A stretch of 64,000 nt of DNA from Rothia similimucilaginosa. GTDB taxonomy: Bacteria > Actinomycetota > Actinomycetes > Actinomycetales > Micrococcaceae. Numbering within the stretch: position 1 is the first letter of the stretch; every line of letters begins with the position of its first letter. The stretch lies in NCBI RefSeq assembly GCF_029850875.1, contig NZ_JAOVAM010000007.1, positions 62,001 to 126,000 of the forward strand. Reading direction: 5' to 3'. The notes below the pieces were generated by a model. It was not told the origin of the DNA. It saw nothing but the letters and a program-made list of their open reading frames with translations, and did not search any database. Shown in pieces: positions 42,797 to 55,423 of this stretch. Both the position numbers and the translations under genes were made by a program.

Positions 42797-45426
42797 TAGT
42801 TACCTCCAGTAGCGGTGAGATCGGCAGTTGCCGCTTCACCCTCGTTGTCCGTACCGGGCGTCTCAGAAGACTCCGAAGCCTCGGTGTTCTCAGTGGTTTC
42901 ATCGTCGCTATCATCCAGCTGACGATCCTGGTTGCGCGCAACACCAATAATAGAATCGCCCTTACTGGGCTTTGCAAAGATAACACCCATAGTATCGCGT
43001 CCCTTCGCGGGAACCTCATTCACGTTCGAGCGAACGACCTTACCGCTGGCCATAACCACCAGCACCTCGTCCTCTTCATCCACAATGAGGCCACCCACCA
43101 GGGCGCCACGATCCTCAACTAGCTTAGCAACCTTAATGCCAAAACCGTTACGGCCCTGCACGCGATACTCATCCACGCTCGTACGCTTCGCGTAACCACC
43201 CTCAGTGACCACGAAGACGAAGGAGCCCTCAGTGACCACATTCGCAGAAATCAGCTCATCGCCCTCACGGAACTTCATACCGGTCACACCGGAAGTGGAG
43301 CGACCCATCGGACGCAGCGACTCATCATCAGCGTGGAAGCGCAGCGACATACCGTTACGCGACACCAGCAGAATATCGTCCTGAGCCGACACAGTGAACG
43401 CCGAAACAACCTCATCGCCCTCACGCAGGTTAATCGCAATCAGGCCGGCAGTACGGTTCGTATCGTAATCGCTCAGGCGGCTCTTCTTCACCATACCGCC
43501 GCGAGTAGCAAGCACCAGGTACTCAGCATCGTCGTAATTCTTCAGCTCCATGACCTGAGCAATATGCTCGCCGCCCTGGAACTCCAGCAGGTTCGCAATG
43601 TGCTGGCCCTTCGCGTCACGGCCAGCTTCCTGCAGCTCGTAACCCTTCGCACGGTACACGCGACCCAGGTTCGTGAAGAACAGAATCCAGCTGTGCGTAG
43701 TGGTCACAAAGAAATGCTCCACCACATCATCACCGCGCAGAGAGGCACCCTTAATACCCTTACCACCTCGGTGCTGGCTACGGTACTGATCACTGCGGGT
43801 GCGCTTAATGTAGCCGCCGCGAGTAATCGTAACCATGACCTCCTCCTCAGGGATGAGGTCCTCCATGGACATGTCACCGTTGTAGCCGTACATAATCTGG
43901 GTGCGACGCTCATCGCCGTAGCGATTCACAATCTCGCCCAGCTCCTCAGAGATAATCTCGCGCTGGCGAATCTCCGAGGCAATAATCGCGTTGTACTCAG
44001 CAATCATACGCATCAGCTCATCGTGGCGATCCTGAATCTTCTGACGCTCCAACGCAGCCAGACGACGCAGCTGCATGTTCAGAATTGCCTGGGCCTGAGC
44101 CTCATCAATCTGCAGGAACTCCATCAGGCTGCTACGCGCCTCATCAGCGGTGGGGGAGCGGCGAATCAAGGCGATAACCTCATCCAAAGCATCCAGAGCC
44201 TTCAGTAGGCCACGCAGGATGTGTGCCTCTTCCTCCGCCTGACGCAGACGGTAACGGGTACGACGAACGACAACGTCCATCTGGTGATCCACCCAGTGAC
44301 GCACAAACGCGTCCAGGGACAGGGTACGCGGCACACCATCAACAATGGCGAGCATATTCGCGGAGAAGTTTTCCTGCAGCTGGGTGTGCTTGTACAGGTT
44401 GTTCAACACAACCTTCGGGGAAGCATCACGCTTGAGCACAATCACCAGACGCTGACCGGTACGACCCGACGTCTCATCGCGCAAATCCGCGATGCCGCTG
44501 ACCTTACCGTCCTTGATGAGCTCAGCAATCTTAATTGCTAGGTTATCCGGGTTTGCCTGGTACGGCAGCTCGGTCACCACGAGACAGGTACGACCGTGGA
44601 TTTCTTCCACGTTGACCACCGCGCGCATGGTAATGGAACCACGACCGGTACGGTACGCATCCTCAATGCCCTTGGTGCCCAGAATCTGTGCACCGGTGGG
44701 GAAGTCGGGGCCCTTAATGCGCGCCATCAGCGCGTTCAGCAGCTCATCATTGGTGGCGTGCGGGTTCTTCAGGAACCACTCCACACCCTCGGCAACCTCA
44801 CGCAGGTTATGCGGCGGAATATTAGTCGCCATACCCACAGCAATACCCGAAGAACCGTTAACCAGCAGGTTCGGGATGCGTGAGGGTAGAACGGTAGGCT
44901 CCAGGGACTTGCCGTCGTAGTTGGGCTGGAAATCAACGGTGTCTTCGTTGATATCACGCACCATCTCCAAGGCAATGGGAGCCATCTTGGTCTCGGTGTA
45001 TCGAGGCGCTGCAGCACCGTCATTACCCGGAGAGCCGAAGTTACCCTGACCCAGTGCCAGCGGATAACGCATAATCCAGCTCTGAATCAGACGCACCAGA
45101 GTGTCGTAGATAGCGCTGTCACCGTGGGGGTGGAACTGACCCATCACATCGCCGACCACGCGGGCGCATTTGTTGAAGGATCGGTCCGGACGGTAGCCGC
45201 CATCGTACATCGCGTAGATCACACGGCGGTGCACCGGCTTGAGGCCGTCACGCACATCCGGCAGGGCACGACCGATAATAACCGCCATCGCATAGTCCAG
45301 GTAGGAACGCTGCATTTCAGTCTGCAGGTCCACCTGCTCAATGTGACCGTGGTGGTCTACGCTTTCAGCACCACCATTGCTGACTACGTCAACCTCGGTG
45401 GTCTCATTCTGGTGTTCTTCGCTCAT
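42796..45426 (-). CDS. gyrA: DNA gyrase subunit A
   Basis: The 876-residue breakage-reunion subunit of DNA gyrase, which introduces negative supercoils. The catalytic Tyr lies in [10 protein letters not shown]. The quinolone-resistance region reads [14 protein letters not shown], with Ser and Asp at the two hot-spot sites, so no classic resistance change is seen. C-terminal blades include the GyrA box [10 protein letters not shown]. The last 50 residues are acidic, rich in Glu, Asp and Thr, and unlike E. coli GyrA. It follows gyrB by 79 bases; MSEEHQNET is the start with GAGAAAG upstream. Confidence 0.97.
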   Translation of the reverse strand: MSEEHQNETTEVDVVSNGGAESVDHHGHIEQVDLQTEMQRSYLDYAMAVIIGRALPDVRDGLKPVHRRVIYAMYDGGYRPDRSFNKCARVVGDVMGQFHPHGDSAIYDTLVRLIQSWIMRYPLALGQGNFGSPGNDGAAAPRYTETKMAPIALEMVRDINEDTVDFQPNYDGKSLEPTVLPSRIPNLLVNGSSGIAVGMATNIPPHNLREVAEGVEWFLKNPHATNDELLNALMARIKGPDFPTGAQILGTKGIEDAYRTGRGSITMRAVVNVEEIHGRTCLVVTELPYQANPDNLAIKIAELIKDGKVSGIADLRDETSGRTGQRLVIVLKRDASPKVVLNNLYKHTQLQENFSANMLAIVDGVPRTLSLDAFVRHWVDHQMDVVVRRTRYRLRQAEEEAHILRGLLKALDALDEVIALIRRSPTADEARSSLMEFLQIDEAQAQAILNMQLRRLAALERQKIQDRHDELMRMIAEYNAIIASEIRQREIISEELGEIVNRYGDERRTQIMYGYNGDMSMEDLIPEEEVMVTITRGGYIKRTRSDQYRSQHRGGKGIKGASLRGDDVVEHFFVTTTHSWILFFTNLGRVYRAKGYELQEAGRDAKGQHIANLLEFQGGEHIAQVMELKNYDDAEYLVLATRGGMVKKSRLSDYDTNRTAGLIAINLREGDEVVSAFTVSAQDDILLVSRNGMSLRFHADDESLRPMGRSTSGVTGMKFREGDELISANVVTEGSFVFVVTEGGYAKRTSVDEYRVQGRNGFGIKVAKLVEDRGALVGGLIVDEEDEVLVVMASGKVVRSNVNEVPAKGRDTMGVIFAKPSKGDSIIGVARNQDRQLDDSDDETTENTEASESSETPGTDNEGEAATADLTATGGN

Positions 45427-45505
45427 AACTTTCTCATTTGTTTATGCCCCATAGAGTCATATACCTCATTTGACATATGTCATATGGGGTATATACCCTT
45501 TCGGG

Positions 45506-47952
<2,447 letters not shown>

Positions 47953-48648
47953 CTACCCGTATGTGTCACGTACACCGCGCATGCCGGTAGCGCGCCGATA
48001 GCCTCGCTGATTCCAGTGTCCGTTATTCGGACCCAGTACTCGAACTTGAGCTACGATACCTTCACCCAGTTCGTGGCGGAATAGTTCAATGAGGTGCCCC
48101 TGCATCAGGCGCAGCTGAGTCGTCCAGGCGGTAGAGTCGCATTGGACTTCAACAATGGAGTTTTCGAAGCTGATCGGGCGGGTGTGCGCCGCGATTTCAG
48201 GGCCCACCAGCTCTGCCCAGCGAGCCAGCACACTAGAGACTGCCACGGGCTCTTTCCATCCGCGAGAACGCATCAGAGCACTGACGATACCACCGAGGGG
48301 TTTGGGATCGCGAGAGCTCTCTCCGGGGCCGCTATAGCCGCCCATAACGCGGGGGTCCCAGCCCTGCGCTCGCAGTGATTTCTTCTTCGAGGCGGTGCCG
48401 GACATGACCGCACCAAAATCGCGCATAATTTTATTCGCTGAGAAGACGTTCAGGGGCGCCTCGCCGCGTTCTTGAGCTGCCACTCGCATGCGGGTCAGCA
48501 GGGCGGAGGGGGCATCCACCTCGTCACGGTAGAACTCACCTACGCAGTCAACCTCGCGCGGATTTTGAGTCTCCACAAACTGCGATTCCGCGAATTCATC
48601 GAATGTTTCACGTGAAACATGGTTTTGGGGACGGGTGGGGTTACTCAT
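47953..48648 (-). CDS. dciA: DciA-like helicase-loader protein (DUF721)
   Basis: A 231-residue protein. Its C-terminal half is the KH-like DUF721 domain: SSVLARWAELVGPEIAAHTRP, then VEVQCDSTAWTTQLRLMQ and the end VRVLGPNNG. DUF721/DciA proteins help load the replicative helicase in bacteria that lack DnaC, and actinobacterial forms sit between recF and gyrB as here. ATG 48648 lies inside the end of recF (8-base overlap), so the two are coupled. The N-terminal 90 residues are variable, and codons for HVSRETF carry a parS site. Confidence 0.82.
   Translation of the reverse strand: MSNPTRPQNHVSRETFDEFAESQFVETQNPREVDCVGEFYRDEVDAPSALLTRMRVAAQERGEAPLNVFSANKIMRDFGAVMSGTASKKKSLRAQGWDPRVMGGYSGPGESSRDPKPLGGIVSALMRSRGWKEPVAVSSVLARWAELVGPEIAAHTRPISFENSIVEVQCDSTAWTTQLRLMQGHLIELFRHELGEGIVAQVRVLGPNNGHWNQRGYRRATGMRGVRDTYG
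48604..48619. promoter_or_regulatory. parS site inside dciA
   Basis: TGTTTCACGTGAAACA, a perfect 16-base parS match, within the N-terminal coding part of dciA where it encodes the peptide VSRET. Confidence 0.95.
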
Positions 48649-49882
48649 TGCCGTCACTCTCCTCGAGCGCAGAATCGGTTGAGCTCGACCGTCCCGCAGA
48701 GTCAGTGACAGAGTCGGTGGCAGGATGCGCATACTCGGCGTGTCCCGCGGTCACCGACACCAGCCGGTAGTCGCCCAGCTCCTCCGGAATATCACTAAGT
48801 ACCGCGCAGGTAATCAGCACCTGCTCCGCGCCAGCAACCATCGCACCCAGGCGGTGGCGGCGCGCAGAATCCAGCTCCGCAAACACATCATCAAGAATCA
48901 GAATCGGCGAAGAACCCACCGAGGAGTCATCCTCAACATGCACAAACCAGGACGCCAATTTCAGTGCCAGCGCAAAAGACCAGCTCTCCCCGTGCGAGGC
49001 AAAATGCTTCACCGGCATGCCGCCGAGAAGCAGGGTAATATCCTCACGGTGCGGACCCACCAGGGTCACGCCACGCTCAATCTCATCGCGCCTACGCTCC
49101 GCAAAACCACGCATCAAAGCCTCCTTGAGGTCCTCAATGCGCATCAGCGCCGCATGCTCGATTGAGCGCTCGCCCATGCTCGAAAAAACAGTCGACTCAT
49201 AGTTGAACCCGACCTCTTTAGAGCCGTCCGTCAGCCCCGCATAGGCACGGCGAAGCTGCGGCAAAAAACGCTGCAGCAGACGAAAACGCGCAGAAAGCAG
49301 CTGGGCGCCCAGAGTCGACAGCTGCTCATCCCACACCAAGAGTGTGCTCAAAGCGTTCTCGTCCCGCGCCTTACGCTGCATGGATTTCAGCAGCGAATTA
49401 CGCTGCCGCAAAATCCGCTCATACTCGCTACGGTAGCCGGCAACCACCGGACGCAAAGAGATAGCCAGCTCATCCACAAAACGACGACGACCCGCAGGAT
49501 CCCCCTTCACCAATTGAAGATCCTCCGGAGAAAACAGCACCGTGCGGGCAATACCCAGCGCCTCCTTAGCACGCACCGGCGCGGCACGATTAATGCGCAC
49601 CCGGTTACTCTGCCCCGGAGCAATCTCAAACTCAGTCACCGTCTGCTGCGAACCACGCACCGTACGGGTGCGAATATAAGCTCGCAAAGCGCCCATCCGC
49701 ACCAGCGGCCCGTCATAACTTACACGGTGCGAAGATAGCGACGCTGCATAGTCGATCGCCTCAACAATGTTGGTTTTCCCCACACCATTCGAGCCCAGAA
49801 ACACCGTAACTCCCGCCGAAAGAGGCAGACTCAGCAGAGCGTAGGTGCGGTAATCCAACAACGAAATATGGTCGATATACAC
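48641..49882 (-). CDS. recF: DNA replication and repair protein RecF
   Basis: A 413-residue SMC-like ATPase that helps load RecA at gaps. Walker A is FLGSNGVGKTNIVEAIDY near residue 30, the signature and Walker B regions include SWSFALALK and ILILDDVFAELDSARR. The C-terminal 30 residues are Ser/Asp-rich and variable. It follows dnaN by 205 bases and overlaps dciA. The usual order dnaA-dnaN-recF is kept. Confidence 0.95.
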   Translation of the reverse strand: MYIDHISLLDYRTYALLSLPLSAGVTVFLGSNGVGKTNIVEAIDYAASLSSHRVSYDGPLVRMGALRAYIRTRTVRGSQQTVTEFEIAPGQSNRVRINRAAPVRAKEALGIARTVLFSPEDLQLVKGDPAGRRRFVDELAISLRPVVAGYRSEYERILRQRNSLLKSMQRKARDENALSTLLVWDEQLSTLGAQLLSARFRLLQRFLPQLRRAYAGLTDGSKEVGFNYESTVFSSMGERSIEHAALMRIEDLKEALMRGFAERRRDEIERGVTLVGPHREDITLLLGGMPVKHFASHGESWSFALALKLASWFVHVEDDSSVGSSPILILDDVFAELDSARRHRLGAMVAGAEQVLITCAVLSDIPEELGDYRLVSVTAGHAEYAHPATDSVTDSAGRSSSTDSALEESDGNE

Positions 49883-50087
49883 CGGAAGCTCCTTTCACGG
49901 GGTTTCATACGCGGGTTCTTAGCTAGGGTTCTTATCTTAGGGCTTCACGGCACCCTGCTGGAAGGCACAGTGAGAGGTCACAATACTAGGTTTTTCCGCG
50001 CGGATGAGCACAGAAAAAACAGCGCAACCCCGCACATACTCGCGGCGCATGGGCGCCGAAAGACGTACGGGGCGGCAAAGGCTGGAC

Positions 50088-51212
50088 CTAGTTCGACGGC
50101 AGGCGAACCGGCATCAGCAGGTAACGGTAGTTGCGGTCATCCTCAGCCAGAGGCTCGTTCTGACCGGAAATCACGGCGGGCTTCGGCGCATCGGTGAAGG
50201 AGAAACGAACAAACTCAGTACCGAAAACCTTCAAACCATCCGAGAGGTAGGCGGGGTTGTACGCAACGGTGATGTCATTACCGGACAGGTGCGCCTGCAG
50301 AGTCTCGGAAGCCTGAGCCTCATCACCGCGGCCGGCATCAATAGCAACCGAACCCTGAGTGAATTTCAGACGCAGGGGAGTGTTGCGCTCCGCCACGAGG
50401 GAGATACGTCGAGCAGCCTCAGCCAGATCGGAGGTGCGAACAACTGCGTGGATCGGGGTCTGCTCCGGGAACAGTGCGCGGATGTTGGGGTAGTCACCGT
50501 CCATCAGAACACTGGTGGTGCGGCGGGAGCCGGCAGTAAAGCCGATCAGCTCGCCGGCGGCGGGCAGAGCGATAGACAGTTCACCAGATCCGGAGAGGGT
50601 GCTACCGACCTCGGAGACGGTCTTAGCCTTCAGCAGCACAGCCGCCTGAACATCGGGGTTGACCGGGTTCCACTTAATTTCGCGCATTGCCAGGCGATAG
50701 CGGTCGGTGGCAAGCAGGGTCATGGTGTCGCCATTAATTTCTACGCGGATACCGGTCAGCAGCGGCAGGGTCTCATCTTTGGACACCGCAATCTGAACCT
50801 GCTTAACGGCTTCAGCGAACTCAGCACCGTCCACGGTACCGGAAATTTCGGGAAGCTCGGGAAGCTCGGGGTAGTCCACGACCGGCATGCCAGCCAGCTG
50901 GAAGTTAGCGGAACGGCAGTGAATACGAATAACGGACTCATCTGCAGTGAACTCGACGGGCGAGTTCGGCAAAGAACGGCAAATTTCTGCCAGGATTTTG
51001 CCGGGAACCAGGCAAACGCCTTCTACTTCAACATCGGCTGCAATGACCTGACGGGCGCTGGTCTCGTGATCGAAGCTTGCGATGCTAACCTCACCTGCGG
51101 AGGCGGTAATCAGCAGACCGTTGAGTACGGGGGAGGTGGGACGCAACGGAAGTGAGCGTGCCGTCCAGCCGACTGCTTCGGCAAGGACATCGCGTTCAAC
51201 GGTGAATTTCAT
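50088..51212 (-). CDS. dnaN: DNA polymerase III beta sliding clamp
   Basis: A 374-residue clamp of three similar domains that rings DNA and tethers the polymerase. MKFTVERDVLAEAVGWTARSL is the standard N-terminus of actinobacterial clamps, and the C-terminus ends RYLLMPVRL. ATG 51212 is chosen over 51230 because the family begins MKF. It is 788 bases from the dnaA stop, a gap that includes part of the origin. It is the last gene before a 205-base gap to recF. Confidence 0.96.
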   Translation of the reverse strand: MKFTVERDVLAEAVGWTARSLPLRPTSPVLNGLLITASAGEVSIASFDHETSARQVIAADVEVEGVCLVPGKILAEICRSLPNSPVEFTADESVIRIHCRSANFQLAGMPVVDYPELPELPEISGTVDGAEFAEAVKQVQIAVSKDETLPLLTGIRVEINGDTMTLLATDRYRLAMREIKWNPVNPDVQAAVLLKAKTVSEVGSTLSGSGELSIALPAAGELIGFTAGSRRTTSVLMDGDYPNIRALFPEQTPIHAVVRTSDLAEAARRISLVAERNTPLRLKFTQGSVAIDAGRGDEAQASETLQAHLSGNDITVAYNPAYLSDGLKVFGTEFVRFSFTDAPKPAVISGQNEPLAEDDRNYRYLLMPVRLPSN

Positions 51213-51348
51213 CGAGAAGGCGCCTTTCACGGAATTAGATAGTAGTTTTTGGGCGCACGTAAAACTTTGGACGATAGAGCCGGAAATACCGCGTGCTCTG
51301 ATGCGCAGTGAATCTTCCGCGCGCGCGTCTATCCATCCTACCGGATTT

Positions 51349-51358
51349 TGTAATTACA
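51349..51358. promoter_or_regulatory. TGTAATTACA palindrome, copy 2
   Basis: A perfect copy 136 bases upstream of the dnaN start, in the dnaA-dnaN gap. Confidence 0.55.
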
Positions 51359-51427
51359 CAGAGACTCGAAGGTCAATCCTGTAGTGAAAAATTGGGTGGG
51401 GTAAGGCATTAAGGGCCGCTGTATTTT

Positions 51428-51437
51428 TGTAATTACA
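51428..51437. promoter_or_regulatory. TGTAATTACA palindrome, copy 3
   Basis: A perfect copy 69 bases beyond copy 2 (start to start 79), preceded by TTTT as copies 1 and 2 are. Confidence 0.55.
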
Positions 51438-51639
51438 AAGATAGGTGGAAGATGCAGTGAATCCAGTCGAAAAAAGATTCGAACTAGATGATGATTCAGT
51501 GTTGGTTTCTTATGCAAACCCAAGCTCAGAGATAGCATGCAGCGATCAATCCAAATCCGCAAAAATCTACGATTTTCAGTAGGGACACATAGAAAAACCT
51601 GAACCAACCCGGTTTGCTGAGCAGAACGACTTGTTATGG

Positions 51640-51999
51640 GGAGGATTTTTTCTTTAAGTATAGTAGTATTGTTAACGCTTGTGGAAACGGTGGAAAACCC
51701 CTTCCTTGCCTGCAATGACACGGAAGTAGCCTGTGGACATTAAGTGGAAGAATCCACTCAGTGCTGAGGATGCATTGTGTATGGATATTTATACATTTTC
51801 TCAATTCCACACCTTTTGAATATTCATGCACTTAACGTCCACACGAATGCATGAGTTAAAGCACAGCTTATCCACACCCCGAAAATCCACTTTTTCGAGT
51901 CACTAAAATCCTTGAATCCAGCGTGAATGCTCGCCCGGAATCCCATAAAACATCTAGTCGAGGCGTAAAATAAGCTACGGAACGGGGAGAAAAGCACAT
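51640..51999. other. oriC: Probable origin of replication, dnaA-dnaN side
   Basis: An AT-rich 769-base gap between dnaN and dnaA. DnaA boxes: TTATCCACA 51868-51876 (exact), TGTGGAAAC 51680-51688, TGTGGACAT 51732-51740 (reverse of ATGTCCACA) and weaker AATTCCACA near 51804 and ACGTCCACA 51835-51843. The stretch 51645-51675 is very rich in T and A and could be the unwinding element. This position is the usual actinobacterial oriC. Exact limits need experiment. Confidence 0.7.
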
Positions 52000-53700
52000 T
52001 TAGCCGGCGGCGCGCTGCTCCTGGCGGATCAAATTCGTCAGTTCAGTCACCTGGTTGAAAATTGTCTGACGTTCAGCCATCTGTGCGCTCACCTTACGCA
52101 CCGCGTGCATCACCGTCGTATGGTCGCGGCCACCCAAATCGTTGCCAATACGCGGTAGAGACATCTCGGTCAGCTCACGCAGAAGATACATCGCCACCTG
52201 ACGCGCATTCGTGAGTGTACGGGTGCGAGACTTCGACTGCATATCCTCAATGGAGACATCAAAATACTTCGCCACCGTCGCCAAAACCAGTGCTGATGTA
52301 ATCTCCGCGCCACCGGTATCAGAGAGCAAATCCTTCAGATAAGTCTCAGCCTCAGCCAGGGTAATGGGCTCCGGCGGCTTCTTCATCGAGGCGGCAGCGC
52401 TCGCACGAATTAGCGCGCCCTCCAACTCGCGAATATTGGCCGTGACATGGGACGCAATGTATTCCATGACGTCATCGCGCACCGGCAAAATCTCGTTCTG
52501 AGCCTTCTTCCGCAGAATCGCGATACGAGTCTCCAGCTCCGGAGGCTGCACATCCACATTCAGGCCTGAACCGAACCGTGAACGCATACGCTCAGCAAAA
52601 CCGGTCAGCTGCTTCGGCGGCAAATCAGAGGTAATCACGATCTGCTTCTGGTGGTTATACAGGGCGTTAAACGTATGGAAGAACTCTTCCATCGTCGCCT
52701 CTTTACCCGCCAAAAACTGGATATCGTCAATCAGCAGAACATCGACATTGCGGTAAATCTGCTTGAACGACGAACCCTCATCGTCACGAATCGAGTTAAT
52801 GAAGTCATTCGTGAACTCCTCAGAATTCACGTAGCGCACCCGCAAATTCGGGTACAGATACTTGGTGTAGTGGCCGATCGCGTGCAGCAGGTGGGTCTTA
52901 CCCAGACCCGAACCGCCGTAGATGAACAGCGGGTTGTAGACAATGCCGGGTTGCTCCGCCACTGCGAAAGCGCTTGCGTGCGCAAAGCGGTTGGACTGAC
53001 CAATCACGAAGGTGTCGAAGGTGTAATTCGGGTTCAGTCGGGCAGAGCTATCCCAAGTCGGCGCGTTTTCCGGGTCTTCATGCGGATGCACCTGCTGAGC
53101 CTCCGGTACCGCCGGGGCGTCCGGAACGAAAGAAGGTGTCGGGTATTCGCGAGGAGATGGCGCCTCAACAGGAGCTGTCGGAGCGGGCTGCTGTACGGAG
53201 GGGAATCCGGCACGCTCCGCCTCCAAAGCATGCATAGAGGGGCGGGTGACCTGCTCATCAGCGGGCACCTCGTAGTGGTCCGGACCCGGATGCGGCTCCG
53301 TGTAGTACTCAAAGGCACGCGAGCCAGCGGGCGTCTCGGGATGCACAGAAGCCGTCGTTATCGAAGGGGTTGGCTGGTGCTCAACAGGAACCTCACGCTC
53401 ACCCTGGAAAACGTCCTGACTTGCAGGTTCAACCGGAAGCATCGACTCATTCACATCGAAAAGCGCGGTGGTTGAGGGGCCAAAAGCCTCGTGCAGAGCC
53501 GCACGGAACGAAGCACTAATCTGTTCCTCGAAGACTGCACGGGTCAGCTTATTCGGCACCTCAATGATGAGACGAGAAGAACCCATCAGACCCTGAGGCT
53601 GCGCAAGATTCACGAAACCACGCTGACGTGCCGTCACTGCCGGATCAGCGGCAAGAATAGAGATCAGATGCGCCCAGCGCGCCTGAAGGGAGTCGGTCAT
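52000..53700 (-). CDS. dnaA: Chromosomal replication initiator DnaA
   Basis: A 566-residue initiator. Domain I (1-85) starts [20 protein letters not shown]; domain II (about 90-240) is a long Pro/Glu/Thr-rich linker, longer than in many bacteria; domain III has Walker [18 protein letters not shown] and Walker [14 protein letters not shown]; domain IV ends with [16 protein letters not shown], the DnaA-box-binding helix. ATG 53700 gives the standard MTDS-like start; a GTG at 53718 is possible. The region upstream holds several DnaA boxes, so it is probably self-regulated. Confidence 0.97.
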   Translation of the reverse strand: MTDSLQARWAHLISILAADPAVTARQRGFVNLAQPQGLMGSSRLIIEVPNKLTRAVFEEQISASFRAALHEAFGPSTTALFDVNESMLPVEPASQDVFQGEREVPVEHQPTPSITTASVHPETPAGSRAFEYYTEPHPGPDHYEVPADEQVTRPSMHALEAERAGFPSVQQPAPTAPVEAPSPREYPTPSFVPDAPAVPEAQQVHPHEDPENAPTWDSSARLNPNYTFDTFVIGQSNRFAHASAFAVAEQPGIVYNPLFIYGGSGLGKTHLLHAIGHYTKYLYPNLRVRYVNSEEFTNDFINSIRDDEGSSFKQIYRNVDVLLIDDIQFLAGKEATMEEFFHTFNALYNHQKQIVITSDLPPKQLTGFAERMRSRFGSGLNVDVQPPELETRIAILRKKAQNEILPVRDDVMEYIASHVTANIRELEGALIRASAAASMKKPPEPITLAEAETYLKDLLSDTGGAEITSALVLATVAKYFDVSIEDMQSKSRTRTLTNARQVAMYLLRELTEMSLPRIGNDLGGRDHTTVMHAVRKVSAQMAERQTIFNQVTELTNLIRQEQRAAG

Positions 53701-53812
53701 GGAATTCTTTACTTTCACTCGATGTGAAGCGGTGGTTCAGTAAAGAAAATCATGCCGGAAACCACCGCGAGGTCATTAAGATTCTACCCGCTTAATGCAC
53801 AGGGGAGGAAAG

Positions 53813-53998
53813 TTATCCACAAGAGTTTTCCACACGGTGGAAAACTTGTAATTACAGAGGTGGATAAGTAGTTGGAATTGAGCGTGTAGCAAGGCTTCTT
53901 CCTTGATATTTAGCGGAACAGCCTGGTGATGCATGGGTGTGGATAACTCACTAATAATAGAAGGGCTGGATGAGATATACACCGTGGTGGATATTGTG
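53813..53998. promoter_or_regulatory. DnaA-box cluster upstream of dnaA
   Basis: TTATCCACA 53813-53821 and TGTGGATAA 53938-53946 are exact boxes on opposite strands; TTTTCCACA 53826-53834, GGTGGAAAA 53836-53844, GGTGGATAA 53859-53867 and GGTGGATAT near 53987 are close. This can be both a dnaA autoregulatory site and the second half of a two-part origin. Confidence 0.75.
53847..53856. promoter_or_regulatory. TGTAATTACA palindrome, copy 4
   Basis: A perfect copy lying among the DnaA boxes upstream of dnaA, 12 bases from TTTTCCACA and 2 bases from GGTGGATAA. Confidence 0.55.
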
Positions 53999-54272
53999 TC
54001 GCCGTAAATATCCTCAGATTTGCACCCCATGAGCTAGTAGTGTCTCCGCATCCTTAATACCCACTGAAACCCCCGCCTCCTCAGAACAAACGAGCCTGGA
54101 ATCACGCGGAAAAAAGCGTCAAGAACTTGATTTACGCCCTCCACTCTTCTAAAGTTGTGCTGTTGTGTGTGCACCGTCTACTGCGAATAGTCGCGGTACC
54201 CCCGTGCACCAAGAAGCGTACGGTTCCGATACCTGTGAGGGCACGAACCGCAAAAAATCAAGGAGACAAAGT
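53999..54272. promoter_or_regulatory. Divergent promoter region of dnaA and rpmH
   Basis: This is the rpmH-proximal half of the dnaA-rpmH gap. It has no DnaA box or parS and no strong hairpin. Promoters for rpmH (rightward) are expected; none is certain by eye. Confidence 0.35.
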
Positions 54273-54410
54273 ATGAGCAAGCGTACTTTCCAGCCGAACA
54301 ACCGCCGTCGCGCTAAGAAGCACGGCTTCCGTCTGCGTATGCGTACCCGTGCAGGCCGCGCGATTCTGTCGAGCCGCCGCGGTAAGGGCCGCGCAAAGCT
54401 CTCGGCCTAA
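54273..54410 (+). CDS. rpmH: 50S ribosomal protein L34
   Basis: A 45-residue very basic ribosomal protein. [18 protein letters not shown] and [17 protein letters not shown] match L34 throughout. AAGGAGACAAAGT precedes the ATG. It diverges from dnaA, the classic arrangement, and starts the rightward unit rpmH-rnpA-yidD-yidC-jag-rsmG. Confidence 0.97.
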   Translation: MSKRTFQPNNRRRAKKHGFRLRMRTRAGRAILSSRRGKGRAKLSA

Positions 54411-54419
54411 TCACGGCAT

Positions 54420-54461
54420 ATAGTTCGCCCGCCGATGCACACGCATCGGCGGGCGAACTAT
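54420..54461 (+). terminator. Hairpin between rpmH and rnpA
   Basis: A 19-bp perfect stem around ACAC, 9 bases after the rpmH stop. With only ATCATT after it, it may act as a partial terminator or protect the abundant rpmH message from decay. Confidence 0.6.
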
Positions 54462-54536
54462 CATTAAGCGTGAAATACATGCGGAGATTAGCTCACCACA
54501 AGAGCCGAATCTCCCACACTACGTAAAGGGGAACAC

Positions 54537-54902
54537 GTGCTGCCTCAACGGCACCGTATGCGCACCAGCGCTGAATTCTCCCACGCCTTCCGTTCCGGCA
54601 TCCGTACAGGACGTCGGAACATCCTTATATCTACGGCGAAAAATCCTGGAAAAACAACCCAGGTAGGTTTTATTGTGTCGAAGGCGGTGGGCAACGCAGT
54701 CACACGCAATCTGGTCAAACGCCGGTTGCGTGAACTTGCTGCGTTCACCTGCGCCGCGCATCCGGAAGGCTACGCCATCGCGGTGCGAGCGCTTCCCGCC
54801 TCCGCGAGCGCCAGCTGGGATCAGCTGCGGCGTGATTACGAATCGGCACTCGAGGCTGCTTTCGCTAAGCTCGACCTGCCTCAGAGTAAGGAGAAGCCGT
54901 GA
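54537..54902 (+). CDS. rnpA: Ribonuclease P protein component
   Basis: A 121-residue RNase P protein that helps the catalytic RNA mature tRNA 5-prime ends. It has RMRTSAEFSHAFRSG at the start and the family RNR box KAVGNAVTRNLVKRRLRE. GTG start at 54537 after AAAGGGGAACAC. The last base group overlaps the yidD start (GTGA). Confidence 0.95.
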   Translation: MLPQRHRMRTSAEFSHAFRSGIRTGRRNILISTAKNPGKTTQVGFIVSKAVGNAVTRNLVKRRLRELAAFTCAAHPEGYAIAVRALPASASASWDQLRRDYESALEAAFAKLDLPQSKEKP

Positions 54903-55372
54903 GTCGTCCCCAGCGTAAGCGCTGTGAAGAACGCTTCCACGCGCATAACAGCGGCACCTATAGCGCCTCTGCCGAGATTCTGGGCCCCGACGAGTTGCTG
55001 GCTCTAGCACCTAACGAATTCGTGAGGGCTGAAACTTTCCTACAGGCACTCTACGTTCTACCGCAGAACCTGCTGATTGCGTGTATGAAGGCCTACCGCA
55101 AGGTCGTCTCCCCCCTCTATGGGGATGTGTGCCGCTACTACCCGACCTGCTCAGCCTACGCCCTGGAGGCGCTGACTACCCACGGCGCGATGCGCGGGCT
55201 TTCCCTGACGGTGCGCCGTATTCTGCGGTGTGTTCCCTGGGCGACCGGAGGTATCGACCCAGTTCCGGAGGGGAAGCGTACTTTCGCTCCCGGAGCAGAA
55301 CCGAAAATTATTCTGCTCAACCACCCCCATCTTTATAACCCTCACACCGGCGGTGACGCCTGCCCTGAGTAG
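54899..55372 (+). CDS. yidD: Membrane protein insertion efficiency factor YidD
   Basis: A 157-residue protein, longer than usual YidD (about 80-110). The YidD core is residues about 60-125: MKAYRKVVSPLYGDVCRYYP, TCSAYALEALTTHGAMRG and RRILRCVPWATGG, with the three conserved cysteines. A 55-residue N-terminal extension and a 30-residue tail are extra. It aids YidC-dependent insertion. Overlap with rnpA and closeness to yidC (51 bases) fit the conserved cluster. Confidence 0.93.
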   Translation: MSRPQRKRCEERFHAHNSGTYSASAEILGPDELLALAPNEFVRAETFLQALYVLPQNLLIACMKAYRKVVSPLYGDVCRYYPTCSAYALEALTTHGAMRGLSLTVRRILRCVPWATGGIDPVPEGKRTFAPGAEPKIILLNHPHLYNPHTGGDACPE

Positions 55373-55423
55373 GCGGTGCCTCCCACACAATGACTTAGCC
55401 GAGTCCTTAAGGAGTATTCCCGC

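Noticed and set aside
42796-45426. Quinolone-resistance change in gyrA
   Set aside because: The hot-spot residues read Ser and Asp in GDSAIYDT, the susceptible form.
45469-45484. Palindromic CATATGTC-type element between gyrB and gyrA
   Set aside because: Short, AT-rich and without repeat copies nearby; not enough to call a regulatory site.
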